Positions 15,132 to 24,331 of a DNA stretch of 64,000 nucleotides are shown in pieces. Origin of the DNA: Rheinheimera sp. (GTDB lineage: Bacteria; Pseudomonadota; Gammaproteobacteria; Enterobacterales; Alteromonadaceae); contig DPJG01000032.1 of the NCBI GenBank assembly GCA_003543135.1, positions 310,001-374,000 on the forward strand, read 5' to 3'. The notes below the pieces were generated by a model. That model was not told the DNA's origin. It did no database searches and was given only the letters and a program-made list of their open reading frames with translations. Each line of letters starts with the position of its first letter. The first letter of the stretch is position 1. Made by a program: the position numbers and the translations under genes.

Positions 15132-15431
15132 ATGGCAGTGATGCAGCAGGCTTCTGTTGGAGTGCAGATTGTTGGTGATGTGATCTTTTGTACTGTGGTG
15201 GTGTTGTTGCTGTTATGGCTGGGCCGCTGGTTTTTTAATATGGTGCGCTGGGCCAAACGCCGCTCCGCCGGCGCTTATTTAATGCTGGCGTTTTTGCCAC
15301 TGATTTCGTTATTGCCTATTCCCCCTACTGAAATTAAAAAAATTCAGCAGATCAAACAGCAACAAATAAAGCAAAAAGATGAAGCGGGCGAGCCAAAAAA
15401 AGCCAAAGGCAATACCGGCGCCGCTAGATAA
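15132..15431 (+). CDS. Small membrane protein with basic tail
   Basis: A 99-residue protein with two membrane spans (about residues 12-34 and 47-62) and a highly charged glutamine- and lysine-rich tail (IKKIQQIKQQQIKQKDEAGE). It is unrecognised. ATG 15132 follows GAGAAAAAAT, a weak site. The tail is presumably cytoplasmic because it is basic. Confidence 0.55.
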   Translation: MAVMQQASVGVQIVGDVIFCTVVVLLLLWLGRWFFNMVRWAKRRSAGAYLMLAFLPLISLLPIPPTEIKKIQQIKQQQIKQKDEAGEPKKAKGNTGAAR

Positions 15432-15710
15432 ATCCGGTACATCAAAACGACAGCTCAAGCCTGATTTCTCCCTTTATGTACTTTTGTGTGCAAGCCGAGA
15501 TCACAGCTTTTGCAAAGGCCCTTGCCGTCAATGGTGTTTACAGCCTCTGGTGTTGGATCTGCAGCTGAAAATTGTTGATAAAACAACCAAAGGTTATTGA
15601 CCGGCGCCGGTCAGGCTGGCACAGTCAAAGTTGTTTCCGACCTTATTTTTGCTATCCACCTTTGTTGTTGCTTTAATCGCAACATATTGATGATTAAAAG
15701 GATTTATTCT

Positions 15711-16295
15711 ATGAATGATTCACTGAATGCAGCTCAGACCGATATGCGTTTTGCTTATTGCAGCGGCGCTGCCGGTATGTTGGCGTCGTCTTTGATTTGG
15801 CTTGGCAGCGCTGCTGCTGTGGTTTTTGCCTCAGCACAGCAGGCGCTTTGGGTATTGCTGATTGGCGGTATGTTTATTCATCCGCTTGGTGTTGTGATTG
15901 CCAAATTAGCGGGGCGGCCCGGCAATCACAGCAAAGGCAATCCGCTGGCCGGTTTGGCTTATGCCAGCACTTTCTGGCTGATTTTTAGTTTGCCTCTGGC
16001 TTTTGCCGCTGCGCAGCTACGTATCGAGTGGTTTTTCCCGGCTATGTTGTTGGTGATTGGTGGTCGTTACCTGGTGTTCAGCAGCTTATTTGGCATGCGG
16101 TTATTCTGGTTCTGTGGTTTGGCGTTGGCAGGGGCCGGTTTTGTGCTGGGACAATTTGCCGCCGCACCTTTATACGGCGCCCTGGCCGGTGGTGTGATTG
16201 AACTTATTTTTGCGCTGGTGATTTTTGTGCAGGATAAAAAAGCTGCGCAGCAGAGTACATTTGGCCTGCAGAACTTTCAGGTACAGGATAGCTAA
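15711..16295 (+). CDS. DUF7010 family membrane protein
   Basis: A 194-residue integral membrane protein with about six spans. AQTDMRFAYCSGAAG near the N-terminus, WVLLIGGMFIHPLGV, and WFFPAMLLVIGGRYLVF are the family hallmarks as I recall them. Function unknown. The preferred start ATG 15711 follows AAAAGGA. The frame extends upstream to 15597 but that part reads poorly. It belongs to a run of small membrane proteins with no known role (15132-16803). Confidence 0.75.
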   Translation: MNDSLNAAQTDMRFAYCSGAAGMLASSLIWLGSAAAVVFASAQQALWVLLIGGMFIHPLGVVIAKLAGRPGNHSKGNPLAGLAYASTFWLIFSLPLAFAAAQLRIEWFFPAMLLVIGGRYLVFSSLFGMRLFWFCGLALAGAGFVLGQFAAAPLYGALAGGVIELIFALVIFVQDKKAAQQSTFGLQNFQVQDS

Positions 16296-16386
16296 ATAGC
16301 AGTTTGGTAAAAACATCAGCTTGATTGGGCTGCACTTCATAGCAGCACAGCAGTAATTCAGCAGCTTGGGCACAGAGGAGCATGTG

Positions 16387-16803
16387 GTGCCAAAATTATT
16401 ACAGAATATTCTAAGCCTGTTGGCTGGCGTTGTGGTGGGCAGTGCTGTGAATATGGCGCTGATCCAGCTGGGGCCGTTGTTGATTGCACCACCGGCCGGC
16501 GTGGATCTGCATAACGCCGAAAGCCTGAAACAGGGCATCAGCCTGTTTGAACCACAACATTTTGTCACGCCCTGGCTGGCTCATGCGCTGGGTACTTTTG
16601 CCGGCGCCTGGGTCGCTTGTTATCTGGCGGCCAGCTACAAAATACAGCTGGCTTTTGTGGTGGCTTTATTGTTTTTTTGTGGTGGTGTGGCGGCCAGTAT
16701 CATGATACCTGCGCCGGGCTGGTTTATTGCGCTGGATTTGTTATTGGCTTATCTGCCAATGGCCTGGCTGGCGGGCAAACTGCATCAAAGCCCGGGCCGC
16801 TGA
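16387..16803 (+). CDS. Four-span membrane protein, unknown
   Basis: A 138-residue hydrophobic protein with spans at about 8-28, 67-85, 88-108 and 112-131. I do not recognise the family. GTG 16387 is chosen because GAGGAG lies six bases before it; GTG 16384 and TTG 16366 are in frame. The gene ends just before a strong bidirectional terminator. Confidence 0.65.
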   Translation: MPKLLQNILSLLAGVVVGSAVNMALIQLGPLLIAPPAGVDLHNAESLKQGISLFEPQHFVTPWLAHALGTFAGAWVACYLAASYKIQLAFVVALLFFCGGVAASIMIPAPGWFIALDLLLAYLPMAWLAGKLHQSPGR

Positions 16804-16850
16804 TAACTGTTTATTGTCTTTCTTTGTTTTGGCTGAAGTGAGTTATTGAT

Positions 16851-16882
16851 AAAAAAGGGCAAACCGGAGTTTGCCCTTTTTT
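16851..16882. terminator. Bidirectional terminator
   Basis: AAAAGGGCAAAC and GTTTGCCCTTTT pair around CGGA, with A and T tracts on the two sides, between converging genes. Confidence 0.9.
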
Positions 16883-16948
16883 GATTGTTGCGATTGCAGG
16901 CGCGATTGTAGTCGTGAGACAGACTCTAAAGCTCAGAGTGTTTTGCTG

Positions 16949-18550
16949 TTATTTCTGGCCAGACTCCGCTGCTTTGGCTTGTTTGACCATAGCCCGCACG
17001 TCGCTCAGTAGCTGCTGCGCGTCATAAACCACACCGTCTTTAATGGTGTAACGCACACCCTGAGTGCGCTCTGGCTGGTTGTTGGCATTCAGCTGATAAT
17101 GGCCTGTGCCATATAGCACTTTAAAATTGGCCAGTGGGTTTTCAGCCACTATTACCATATCGGCTTTTTTACCCGGTACCAGACTGCCAATCTCATCGGC
17201 CAGTCCCAGCGCTTGTGCCCCATTTAAAGTGGCGGCCTGAATCACTTCCAGCGCATGAAAACCGGCTTCGCGCAGCAGCTCCAGTTCCTGAATAAAGGCA
17301 AAACCGTAAATTTTATAGATATAACCGGCGTCTGAGCCTGTGGTAATGCGGCCGCCATGGTTTTTAAAGTCGTTTAAAAACAACATCCAGATGCGGTAGT
17401 TTTCGCGCCAGGCAATTTCCTGATCAGTAGTCCAGTCAAACCAGAAAGAACCATGGGCGTCGCGGTTGGGCTGAAAAAACCTGGTTAAGGTAGGCAGGGT
17501 GTACTCCTGATGCCAGGGGGCTGAACGCTGTGCTTCGGCATTACGGGTGGCTTCATAAATGGTCAGCGTTGGGTTAATGGTAAAGTTCAGTTGAATGAGT
17601 TCATCCCGCACTGCATTCCAGCGCTCTGAGCCAGGTGCTGCCGCTTGTTTCCAAAGCTCGCCGGCGGCGGCAAATCTGTCTTGTTCATTCTGATAGTTAT
17701 AATGCGCCGGATAGTGCTGGATCACCTGGCCGGTAAACAGCGCTTCGGGTAAACCATACCAGTGCTCCATGGAGGTGAGCCCCATTCTGGCGCTGTCCAG
17801 CACATTGGTGCGCATCACATTGAGCTGGGCGTGGTGCATCATGGTGCCAAGTTTGAGTTTGCCGGCTTCATCCAGTGCAGCGGCAATAATGGCCGGAGTG
17901 GCACCAAAAAACTTAATACCGGCGCCACCGGCTTTTTTTACACCACGCACCCAGTTACGTGCTTGTTCAGGGCTGAACACAGGTTTTTTCAGGCCCTGAC
18001 CAAAACCGATATAAGGCACAATACGGGGGGCGACGATGCGGTTTTCGTTGGACGCTTTTACATGTTTTAAGGTCCAGTCGAGGCCGTTAAAACTGCCGGG
18101 CTCCCTTACTGTGGTGATACCGTGTGCCAGCCAGAGTTTAAACACATATTCGGCCGGAATGCCCGGGGCTGAGCCGCCAATATGACCGTGCATATCAACA
18201 AAACCAGGCAGAATATACATGCCGCTGACATCCAGCTCCTGGTCGCCTTTTGCAGCGACTGGCCGGCCTTCCTGCTTAATGGCTAAACCCGGATTGCCGA
18301 CCACGACAATTTCGGCAATACGGTCGTTTTCAATGACAATATCCACAGGCCCCTGCGCTGGTGCACCTTCACCGCTGACATAAATACCACCGCGTAAAAT
18401 CAGCCGCTGATAAGGCCCGTCGCCTCTGTCGCGCTCTGGTGCTGAAGGCGTGCGCTCGCTTGAGCCCGCGGCATGGGCCGGTAATAAACAACTGAAAATC
18501 AACAAAAATAGAGTGCTAAACAGGCGTGGACTGGCATTGTTTTTATACAT
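16949..18550 (-). CDS. Exported metal-dependent amidohydrolase
   Basis: A 533-residue amidohydrolase with a signal peptide ending AHA at about residue 27. The metal site is visible: DMHGH (H121, H123), GIKFFGA (possible bridging lysine), MMHHAQ, SMEHWYG and TTGSDAG (catalytic aspartate). The composite beta domain returns at the end (GSLVPGKKADMVIVAENPL). Family members hydrolyse cyclic imides, dipeptides or N-acyl compounds; imidazolonepropionase- or prolidase-like activity is possible but unproven. Start ATG 18550. It faces a terminator shared with the gene before it. Confidence 0.88.
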   Translation of the reverse strand: MYKNNASPRLFSTLFLLIFSCLLPAHAAGSSERTPSAPERDRGDGPYQRLILRGGIYVSGEGAPAQGPVDIVIENDRIAEIVVVGNPGLAIKQEGRPVAAKGDQELDVSGMYILPGFVDMHGHIGGSAPGIPAEYVFKLWLAHGITTVREPGSFNGLDWTLKHVKASNENRIVAPRIVPYIGFGQGLKKPVFSPEQARNWVRGVKKAGGAGIKFFGATPAIIAAALDEAGKLKLGTMMHHAQLNVMRTNVLDSARMGLTSMEHWYGLPEALFTGQVIQHYPAHYNYQNEQDRFAAAGELWKQAAAPGSERWNAVRDELIQLNFTINPTLTIYEATRNAEAQRSAPWHQEYTLPTLTRFFQPNRDAHGSFWFDWTTDQEIAWRENYRIWMLFLNDFKNHGGRITTGSDAGYIYKIYGFAFIQELELLREAGFHALEVIQAATLNGAQALGLADEIGSLVPGKKADMVIVAENPLANFKVLYGTGHYQLNANNQPERTQGVRYTIKDGVVYDAQQLLSDVRAMVKQAKAAESGQK

Positions 18551-18858
18551 AAAAGTTCCGCTGCGTTGTGATTGTAGTTATCTAAGCCAGTGTGGCAATA
18601 GCCGCAACTTGTAGCAACCGGATACGGTTAACAGAGCCGCAGCTGCGATAAAATGAGCCAGAGCGCCGTGGTTTGTGTTTTAGTGTGCTGGCTATTTCGT
18701 CAGGAAGCTGTTGTGTTTGCCCCCTTAGCTGTTCAGCCTGACGCGGCTTCAGATTGCATTCTTCGCTGGCGCTCAGTACATTGATGCCTGTTGTTTTTGT
18801 TGCAGCACTCAGGTCAATGTCTGCTATTTTATTGATTTCACTGTAAAACGAGGTTGTC
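18551..18858. other. Intergenic, no gene seen
   Basis: About 308 bp between divergent genes. A minus-strand open frame here (18582-18872) has poor composition, overlaps the start of the next gene and has no family features. Promoters for both flanking genes are expected here, but none stood out. Confidence 0.4.
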
Positions 18859-19416
18859 GTGCGCTTAATCACGCTGATATTGCTGTTTGTTGGTTCTGCC
18901 GCTCAGGCCAAGGTCGAGTTATGGGAAAATTACGTGTATTACCCGGTGAATGCCAGCAGCAAACAAGAGCTGATAGCGGCCACCGCTGCCCACACGCCGA
19001 TTAAAAAAGATGGCCTGAGTGATATTGCCGACAGCAGTTATGCCATTCAGTGGCGTTTTTATGTCAAAAACTGGAACCGGCAATGCCGCATCGACACTTA
19101 TGTCACAGATCTGAGAATTGAGGTGACCTTGCCAAAACTGCAGGTGTCGACCACAGAGGTGCAGGACTTGTGGGCGCGCTGGTACCCAAATTTATTGCGT
19201 CATGAAATGAAGCATGTGGCTATTGCCAAAAAAGCCGCCAACGATATTGATGATGCCCTGCGAAGCCTTGGCTCCAAAGCCAATTGCAAGCTGCTGGAGC
19301 AGGAAGCCAATGCCGTTGCAAACGAGATTCTGGCCAAAGCCAAAGCAGCGCAGCTCTCTTACGACAAAGAAACCCGTTACGGTGAAACTGAAGGCGCTTC
19401 GTTACAGAGCTTATAA
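18859..19416 (+). CDS. DUF922 secreted zinc-dependent protease
   Basis: A 185-residue exported protein. The signal peptide (MRLITLILLFVGSAAQA) is followed by YYPVNASSKQELIAA and the zinc site HEMKH in RHEMKHVAIAKKAAND at about residues 114-118. DUF922 proteins are predicted Zn proteases; substrates are unknown. Start GTG 18859 follows GAGG. The C-terminal helix (KANCKLLEQEANAVANEI) and the N-terminal C can pair. The gene converges with the methyltransferase downstream. Confidence 0.88.
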   Translation: MRLITLILLFVGSAAQAKVELWENYVYYPVNASSKQELIAATAAHTPIKKDGLSDIADSSYAIQWRFYVKNWNRQCRIDTYVTDLRIEVTLPKLQVSTTEVQDLWARWYPNLLRHEMKHVAIAKKAANDIDDALRSLGSKANCKLLEQEANAVANEILAKAKAAQLSYDKETRYGETEGASLQSL

Positions 19417-19432
19417 CTGCTGCTTGTATCAG

Positions 19433-20176
19433 TTAGTGTTTAATACAGACAAATAAAGCGTTGCCGGAGTCTGGTGCCAGCGGCAGGATTTTTTCAAAGT
19501 CATGCTCCAGCATCACCACTTCAAAGTCCGGCTCCAGCAGCGCTTTAAGCTCAGCAAAACTGACCGCCACCATAGGGTGGTGGTCCTGCCACAGCTCAGT
19601 CACACCCTGAGTGGTTTTCTGAATTTTCAGCCTGAGCTGTTGCTCATCACCAAACCCCTGATAAAACCAGCCGGACTCAAACACAAAATGGCTGTGCTGA
19701 TGGCTGGCATGCTGGCGTAATAAAGCGCTGTTATCAATTTTGTTTTTATCGACCGCACTAAAACAAAACACACCACCGGATTTTAGCGCCGGCACCACAT
19801 GGCGCAGACAAGCTTTTAAGCCGTCAATATTGCCGCTGTAATGCAAGGAGTATAAAAAACAGGTAATTAAATCAACAGGTTCGCTTATGTTAAAGGCGCA
19901 CATATTCTGCTGTACAAATTGCGCCTGCGGGCAGCGCTGCCCGGCAATATCCAGCATCGGCTGATTTAAATCCAGCCCGGTGCACTGATAACCGGCCTGT
20001 AAAAAATGTTCAATATGTGGCCCTGTGCCACAGGCTAAATCCAGATGGGTATGGCCGCCGCTGCCAAAAAACTGATGCAGGCGCATGGCCGCTGCACTTT
20101 GGCGCTGATAGTCGATGTCGGCACACATTAAATCGTAATAGCCTGATAAATCAGTATATAAAGCGTTAAAAGACAT
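19433..20176 (-). CDS. Class I SAM-dependent methyltransferase
   Basis: A 247-residue cytosolic methyltransferase. Motif I is LDLACGTGPH (about residues 45-54), GLDLNQPMLDIA holds the acidic residue that binds the ribose, and ITCFLYSLHY matches motif IV. The C-terminal half is a beta-rich substrate cap, as in methyltransferase_11/25 proteins. The substrate is not predictable. ATG 20176 (MSFNALYTDLSGYYDLM) is a natural start for the family; the longer frame to 20326 is not supported. Confidence 0.85.
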   Translation of the reverse strand: MSFNALYTDLSGYYDLMCADIDYQRQSAAAMRLHQFFGSGGHTHLDLACGTGPHIEHFLQAGYQCTGLDLNQPMLDIAGQRCPQAQFVQQNMCAFNISEPVDLITCFLYSLHYSGNIDGLKACLRHVVPALKSGGVFCFSAVDKNKIDNSALLRQHASHQHSHFVFESGWFYQGFGDEQQLRLKIQKTTQGVTELWQDHHPMVAVSFAELKALLEPDFEVVMLEHDFEKILPLAPDSGNALFVCIKH

Positions 20177-20499
20177 CGCGGGGCGCTCAGCGGCAATAAA
20201 ATTCAGGGCGCGCATTTTAACCGACCAGAGTGCTGATGCGAAGTAGATATGAGGAATATAAGGAACGAGTGCCGAGGTGAAGTGTTTTGCCGCTTTTGCT
20301 TGTGTTGCAAATGCCGCATCAAGCACAAAGTAGCTGCATGCTTTGCGGCGGCGCGGGCAAAAATGCTACCAATCCACAAACAACAGCTATGACTGACGGG
20401 CCAAGCCTCTTGCCGCTTCTGTGGTTGTGCTTGCACTATAAAGCTCAGACTGTGCTCTGCTGTTGCAGCGCCTTAGCATCACAACAAGAAGGATAAAAA
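20177..20499. other. Intergenic, no gene seen
   Basis: About 323 bp between divergent genes. No protein-like frame or conserved element was found. The last 60 bp should hold the promoter for the DUF885 lipoprotein (an AT-rich CACTATAAAGC element at about 20435). Confidence 0.4.
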
Positions 20500-22416
20500 A
20501 TGCGATATTTATTTTCTGCAAAATCTGTGTTGGCCATCAGTATTGCTGCGGCCCTTGTGGCCTGTCAGCCAGCCAGTGATCCACAAAACAACAGCGCCAA
20601 TACCTCCGGCGATAAGATTGGTAATGGCGCGCCAGCGTCGGTAGCTGAAGGTCAGGCCACAGCACAATCAGAGTCTGAGCGGTTAAATCAGTGGTTTGAA
20701 CAAAAATACGAGCAGCAGCTGCAAATGAGCCCGCTGCGCCTGACCGCCCTTGGCCGGAAAGAAAAATACGACCAGGTGGATGATATGACTGCTGAAGCAG
20801 AGCAAAAAGAGCTGTTGTGGTTTGAAGCCACAGTGGCGGAGCTGAAAACCCAATTTGATTACAGCAAGCTGGATGCCGAAGCCAAAACTTCTTATGACTT
20901 ATGGATTTACCAGTTTGAGCGCGCCAAAGAAGCAGCCGCTTACCGTGGGCATAGTTATTGGTTTAATCAGATGCGGGGTATGCATTCTTCGTTACCCCAA
21001 ATGCTGATCAACTTTCATAAAGTAGACAACAAAACCGATGTACAGGCTTATATCAGCCGGATTGGCGGTGTTGCCAAAGCCATCGCAGATTTACAGCAAA
21101 GAGCCATCAGCTCAGCCCAAGCCGGGGTGCGCCCGCCTCGTTTTGCCTATGAAGGCGCGCTGGTGCAGGTGAATAATTTACTGAAGGGCCAGCCTTTTGA
21201 GCAGCAAGGCGAGGACTCGCCGTTGTGGAGTGATATCAACAACAAAATTGACGCGCTGGTCAAAGCCGATAAATTAACGAACGACGAAGCAACTGAGCTT
21301 CGCAATAACGCCAAAACCGCGCTGACCAGCCAGTTCCGCGCTGCTTATCAGGCATTGGCGCAATATTTACAAACTGAAATTGCCAGCATGCCAGCGGAAG
21401 CTCATGGCGCTTCAGCCCTGCCGGACGGTGTGGCTTTTTATAATCTGCGTTTACAGCAGTCGACCACCACAGCACTGACCGCCGATGAAATTCACCAGAT
21501 TGGCCTGGATGAAGTTGAGCGTTTAACCAAAGAGATGAACTCTATTAAAGATAAAGTGGGTTTTACCGGTGATTTAAAAGCCTTTTTCCACTTTATTAAA
21601 ACTGACAGTCAGTTTGTTTATCCCGATACAGACGAAGGGCGCGAAGCTTATATCAAAGACTCTGAGGCTTATCTTGCTTTTATCGGCGAAAAATTACCTC
21701 AGTATTTTGGCATTTTGCCTAAAGCCAAACTGGTGGTGAAAAGGGTAGAAGCATTCCGGGAGCAACCGGGTGCGGCGCAACATTATTCGGCCGGCACGCC
21801 AGACGGTTCTAGGCCTGGTGTGTATTACGCCCATTTGTCGGATATGAAGGCCATGCCAAAAAATGAAATGGAAGCCATTGCGTATCATGAAGGTAGTCCG
21901 GGCCATCATATGCAAATTTCCATCGCCCAGGAGCTGGAATCTGTGCCCAAGTTCCGCACCCAGGCACGTTTTACCGCTTATTCCGAAGGTTGGGGTTTGT
22001 ACTCAGAACTTTTGGCCAAAGAGATGGGCGCTTATCAGAACCCCTATTCTGACTTTGGCCGTTTAGTCACCGAAATATGGCGCGCTGTGCGTTTAGTGGT
22101 AGATACCGGCATGCACGCCAAAGGCTGGACTGAACAGCAAGCAATTGATTATTTTCTGGAAAAAACGCCTGTTGCTAAAGCAGCCGTAGTGTCTGAAGTG
22201 CGGCGCTATCTGGTAATGCCGGGGCAGGCCACTTCGTACAAAATTGGCATGCTGAAAATTCTGCAATTAAGAAGTCAGGCGCAGCAGCAACTGGGTGATA
22301 AGTTTGATATCCGCGCTTTTCACGACACAGTGCTCAACGGCGGTGCCTTGCCACTGGAGCTGCTGGAAAAACGGGTGCAACAATGGGTAGACAGTGTGAA
22401 AGCGCGCAGTGTTTAA
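20500..22416 (+). CDS. DUF885 family lipoprotein peptidase, paralogue 1
   Basis: A 638-residue lipoprotein (lipobox ALVAC, cysteine at about residue 22). The long mature domain is mainly helical and has the metallopeptidase-like HEGSPGHH (H463, E464, H469, H470) followed by FTAYSEGWGLYSE about 25 residues later. This HExxxPGHH plus glutamate pattern defines DUF885, distant relatives of M3/M32 carboxypeptidases, probably acting on peptides in the envelope. Start ATG 20500 follows AAGGA. Its closest relative in the window is the gene at 29338. A terminator hairpin follows. Confidence 0.9.
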   Translation: MRYLFSAKSVLAISIAAALVACQPASDPQNNSANTSGDKIGNGAPASVAEGQATAQSESERLNQWFEQKYEQQLQMSPLRLTALGRKEKYDQVDDMTAEAEQKELLWFEATVAELKTQFDYSKLDAEAKTSYDLWIYQFERAKEAAAYRGHSYWFNQMRGMHSSLPQMLINFHKVDNKTDVQAYISRIGGVAKAIADLQQRAISSAQAGVRPPRFAYEGALVQVNNLLKGQPFEQQGEDSPLWSDINNKIDALVKADKLTNDEATELRNNAKTALTSQFRAAYQALAQYLQTEIASMPAEAHGASALPDGVAFYNLRLQQSTTTALTADEIHQIGLDEVERLTKEMNSIKDKVGFTGDLKAFFHFIKTDSQFVYPDTDEGREAYIKDSEAYLAFIGEKLPQYFGILPKAKLVVKRVEAFREQPGAAQHYSAGTPDGSRPGVYYAHLSDMKAMPKNEMEAIAYHEGSPGHHMQISIAQELESVPKFRTQARFTAYSEGWGLYSELLAKEMGAYQNPYSDFGRLVTEIWRAVRLVVDTGMHAKGWTEQQAIDYFLEKTPVAKAAVVSEVRRYLVMPGQATSYKIGMLKILQLRSQAQQQLGDKFDIRAFHDTVLNGGALPLELLEKRVQQWVDSVKARSV

Positions 22417-22426
22417 TCTGTAACGA

Positions 22427-22460
22427 ACACAGGCGGCGTGTTTACAGCCGCCTGTGTTTT
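22427..22460 (+). terminator. Terminator after DUF885 gene 1
   Basis: ACACAGGCGGC pairs with GCCGCCTGTGT, followed by TTTTGCC. Confidence 0.85.
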
Positions 22461-22503
22461 GCCTAAAAATCAATATGGAGTTTTAACAACAAGGAGGTGA
22501 CGG

Positions 22504-22941
22504 ATGTCAGCGCAAACAACAGAACAAGTGGCAGTGCAGGGCCGCTGTTTATGCGGTGCTGTACGATTTCGGGCTTTGGCAGGCACAGCAATGGATGCCT
22601 GTCATTGTGGCATGTGCCGGCGCTGGGGTGGCGGGCCGCTGCTGGCGGTTAATTGCGGCAGTTCGGTCGATTTTGAAGGCAGTGAAGCCATCGCTGTGTA
22701 TGGTTCATCAGATTGGGCAGAACGTGCGTTTTGCCGCAGTTGTGGCACGCATCTGTTTTATCGTTTTATTCCGGACAACCGTTATATAGTGCCGGTGGGG
22801 CTGTTAACACCACAGCATCCATTTGTATTTACTGAACAAATTTTTATCGACCATAAACCGGCTTATTATTGTTTTGCCAATTCAACGCTGGAGCTGACTG
22901 AAGCTGAAGTTCTGGCGCAATATGCCGGGCCAGAGGTTTGA
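22504..22941 (+). CDS. GFA family zinc protein
   Basis: A 145-residue protein of the glutathione-dependent formaldehyde-activating enzyme/CENP-V fold. The zinc-binding cysteines are GRCLCGAV, CHCGMCRRW and CRSCGTH. The fold is known to bind zinc; activity varies between members, and formaldehyde chemistry cannot be assumed. ATG 22504 follows AAGGAGGTGACGG, almost the full anti-Shine-Dalgarno sequence, implying high translation. Cytosolic. Confidence 0.9.
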   Translation: MSAQTTEQVAVQGRCLCGAVRFRALAGTAMDACHCGMCRRWGGGPLLAVNCGSSVDFEGSEAIAVYGSSDWAERAFCRSCGTHLFYRFIPDNRYIVPVGLLTPQHPFVFTEQIFIDHKPAYYCFANSTLELTEAEVLAQYAGPEV

Positions 22942-23384
22942 TACTGATATTCTGCAACTTAAGCTGCTGTGCCTCAAAGTGCACAGCAGCCTGTTGTTGC
23001 CTCAACCGATCATATTTTCTATTCAGAGCGCAGTGTTGTATTGCTGTAGTGCAGTGCCAAAAGCCCTGAAATGCGCTGAAATTAGCTGCTATCCCATATA
23101 CCCGGCGGACGGCCAGCCTCTGAACGGCGATGTAGCAAGTGTTATTAGCAGCAATATCAAAACAACTGGCATCGCTTTTGCCCGGTTTATTTTTGCTGAA
23201 ACCACAGCCTGTCATGAATTTTTCGTGGTTGTACCACTTTAAGCAAATTTCTTTGCCAAGCTCAGTGCCATTGTGGCCGTTGGTTCAGGCCGGACTGTCA
23301 TCTGGTTCCGGCTGAATTTCCAGGCAACAGCATCAGAACCGGAAAAAACGGTTTGGGCAGATATCAGCAAAAGGAGCATTTTGC
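22942..23384. other. Intergenic with stem-loop, no gene seen
   Basis: 443 bp. A 10-bp stem GCTGCTGTGC (22963-22972) with GCACAGCAGC (22981-22990) around CTCAAAGT lies just after the GFA gene and may end its transcript, although the T run is weak. Open frames here on both strands lack codon structure and were not called. Confidence 0.5.
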
Positions 23385-23837
23385 ATGTCCCATCACACCA
23401 TTGAGTTACATCGTGTTTTAAAAGCCAGCCCTGACATGGTTTTTCGTGCCTTTCTGGCACCGGCGGCCCTTGCCAAATGGTTGCCGCCTCATGGTTATGT
23501 CTGCACTGTTGAGCATCTGGATGCACGCGAAGGTGGTTTGTTTAAAATGGCCTTTACCAATTTCCGCTCCGGCCAGAGTCACAGTTTTGGTGGCCAGTAT
23601 CTGGAATTAAAACCGGGTGAACTCATTCGTTATATCGACAAGTTTGACGATCCGAACTTACCGGATCCGATGGAAGTGACAGTGACTTTAACAGCCGTCA
23701 GTTGTGGTACTGAGCTGAAAATTCGCCAGCAGGGCGTGCCGCAAGTGATCCCGGCTGAATCCTGTTATCTTGGCTGGCAGGATAGTTTAGCGATGCTGGC
23801 ATTGCTGGTTGAAGCTCAGTTGCCGGAACAAAGCTGA
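23385..23837 (+). CDS. SRPBCC/AHSA1 domain protein
   Basis: A 150-residue START-like domain. HRVLKASPDMVFRAFLAPAALAKWLPPHGYVC opens the fold (only the core quoted), followed by MAFTNFRSGQSHSFGGQY and the closing helix CYLGWQDSLAMLALLVEA. AHSA1-type single-domain proteins bind hydrophobic ligands or partners; no specific ligand is evident. ATG 23385 follows AAGGAGC. Alone on the strand. Confidence 0.88.
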   Translation: MSHHTIELHRVLKASPDMVFRAFLAPAALAKWLPPHGYVCTVEHLDAREGGLFKMAFTNFRSGQSHSFGGQYLELKPGELIRYIDKFDDPNLPDPMEVTVTLTAVSCGTELKIRQQGVPQVIPAESCYLGWQDSLAMLALLVEAQLPEQS

Positions 23838-23971
23838 AAGCAGCTATGCAGACCTGAAATAGCCACAACCTTGTTGTTTGAAAAGTTAATAAAAGGTATA
23901 TTTTTCGTTTGACCGGTCGGCTGATGGCCGGTTTTTTTATAACTTTTCAGTTTTTGTTTCAGGGAGGATTT

Positions 23972-24286
23972 GTGCGTCATCATCTTTGGTTGCAGCAACA
24001 ACTTGTTTTTACAGCACATTTAAATAATGCTCAATTGGCTGAAATTGTACTGGAAGCCAAACAAAGTACCATGTGGCTGCGTTATATAGTGCGGCTGATG
24101 CCCTGGCTTATTACTGTGTATTTGCTGGCATTAAGCCTGATGTATTTTAATCAGCGCAGTGACGCCGGTTTTATCAGCTGGTTGACCGTGGTCACTTTAA
24201 TCTCAGTGGCTGGCCTTTGTAGTTATTATCTGGAACAAAAAGTGGTGCGGGTCAGATTGTTGGAATTGTTGCACGGACGTTGTTAA
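23972..24286 (+). CDS. Small membrane protein, unknown
   Basis: A 104-residue protein with a polar N-terminus and two spans (about residues 43-60 and 67-88), which resembles a short bacterial membrane adaptor. Start GTG 23972 follows GGGAGG with good spacing, so the frame beginning at 23909 is not used. Not recognised. Confidence 0.6.
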   Translation: MRHHLWLQQQLVFTAHLNNAQLAEIVLEAKQSTMWLRYIVRLMPWLITVYLLALSLMYFNQRSDAGFISWLTVVTLISVAGLCSYYLEQKVVRVRLLELLHGRC

Positions 24287-24331
24287 TTTCAGCGTGCAAT
24301 TGCGCTTGAAAACCTGATGATGAGGTGGTGG

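Noticed and set aside
18582-18872. Minus-strand frame of 96 codons
   Set aside because: Overlaps the start of the DUF922 gene, has no family features and ordinary non-coding composition.
22922-23242. Open frames on both strands in the 443-bp gap after the GFA gene
   Set aside because: No ribosome site, no recognisable protein pattern; a stem-loop lies inside.
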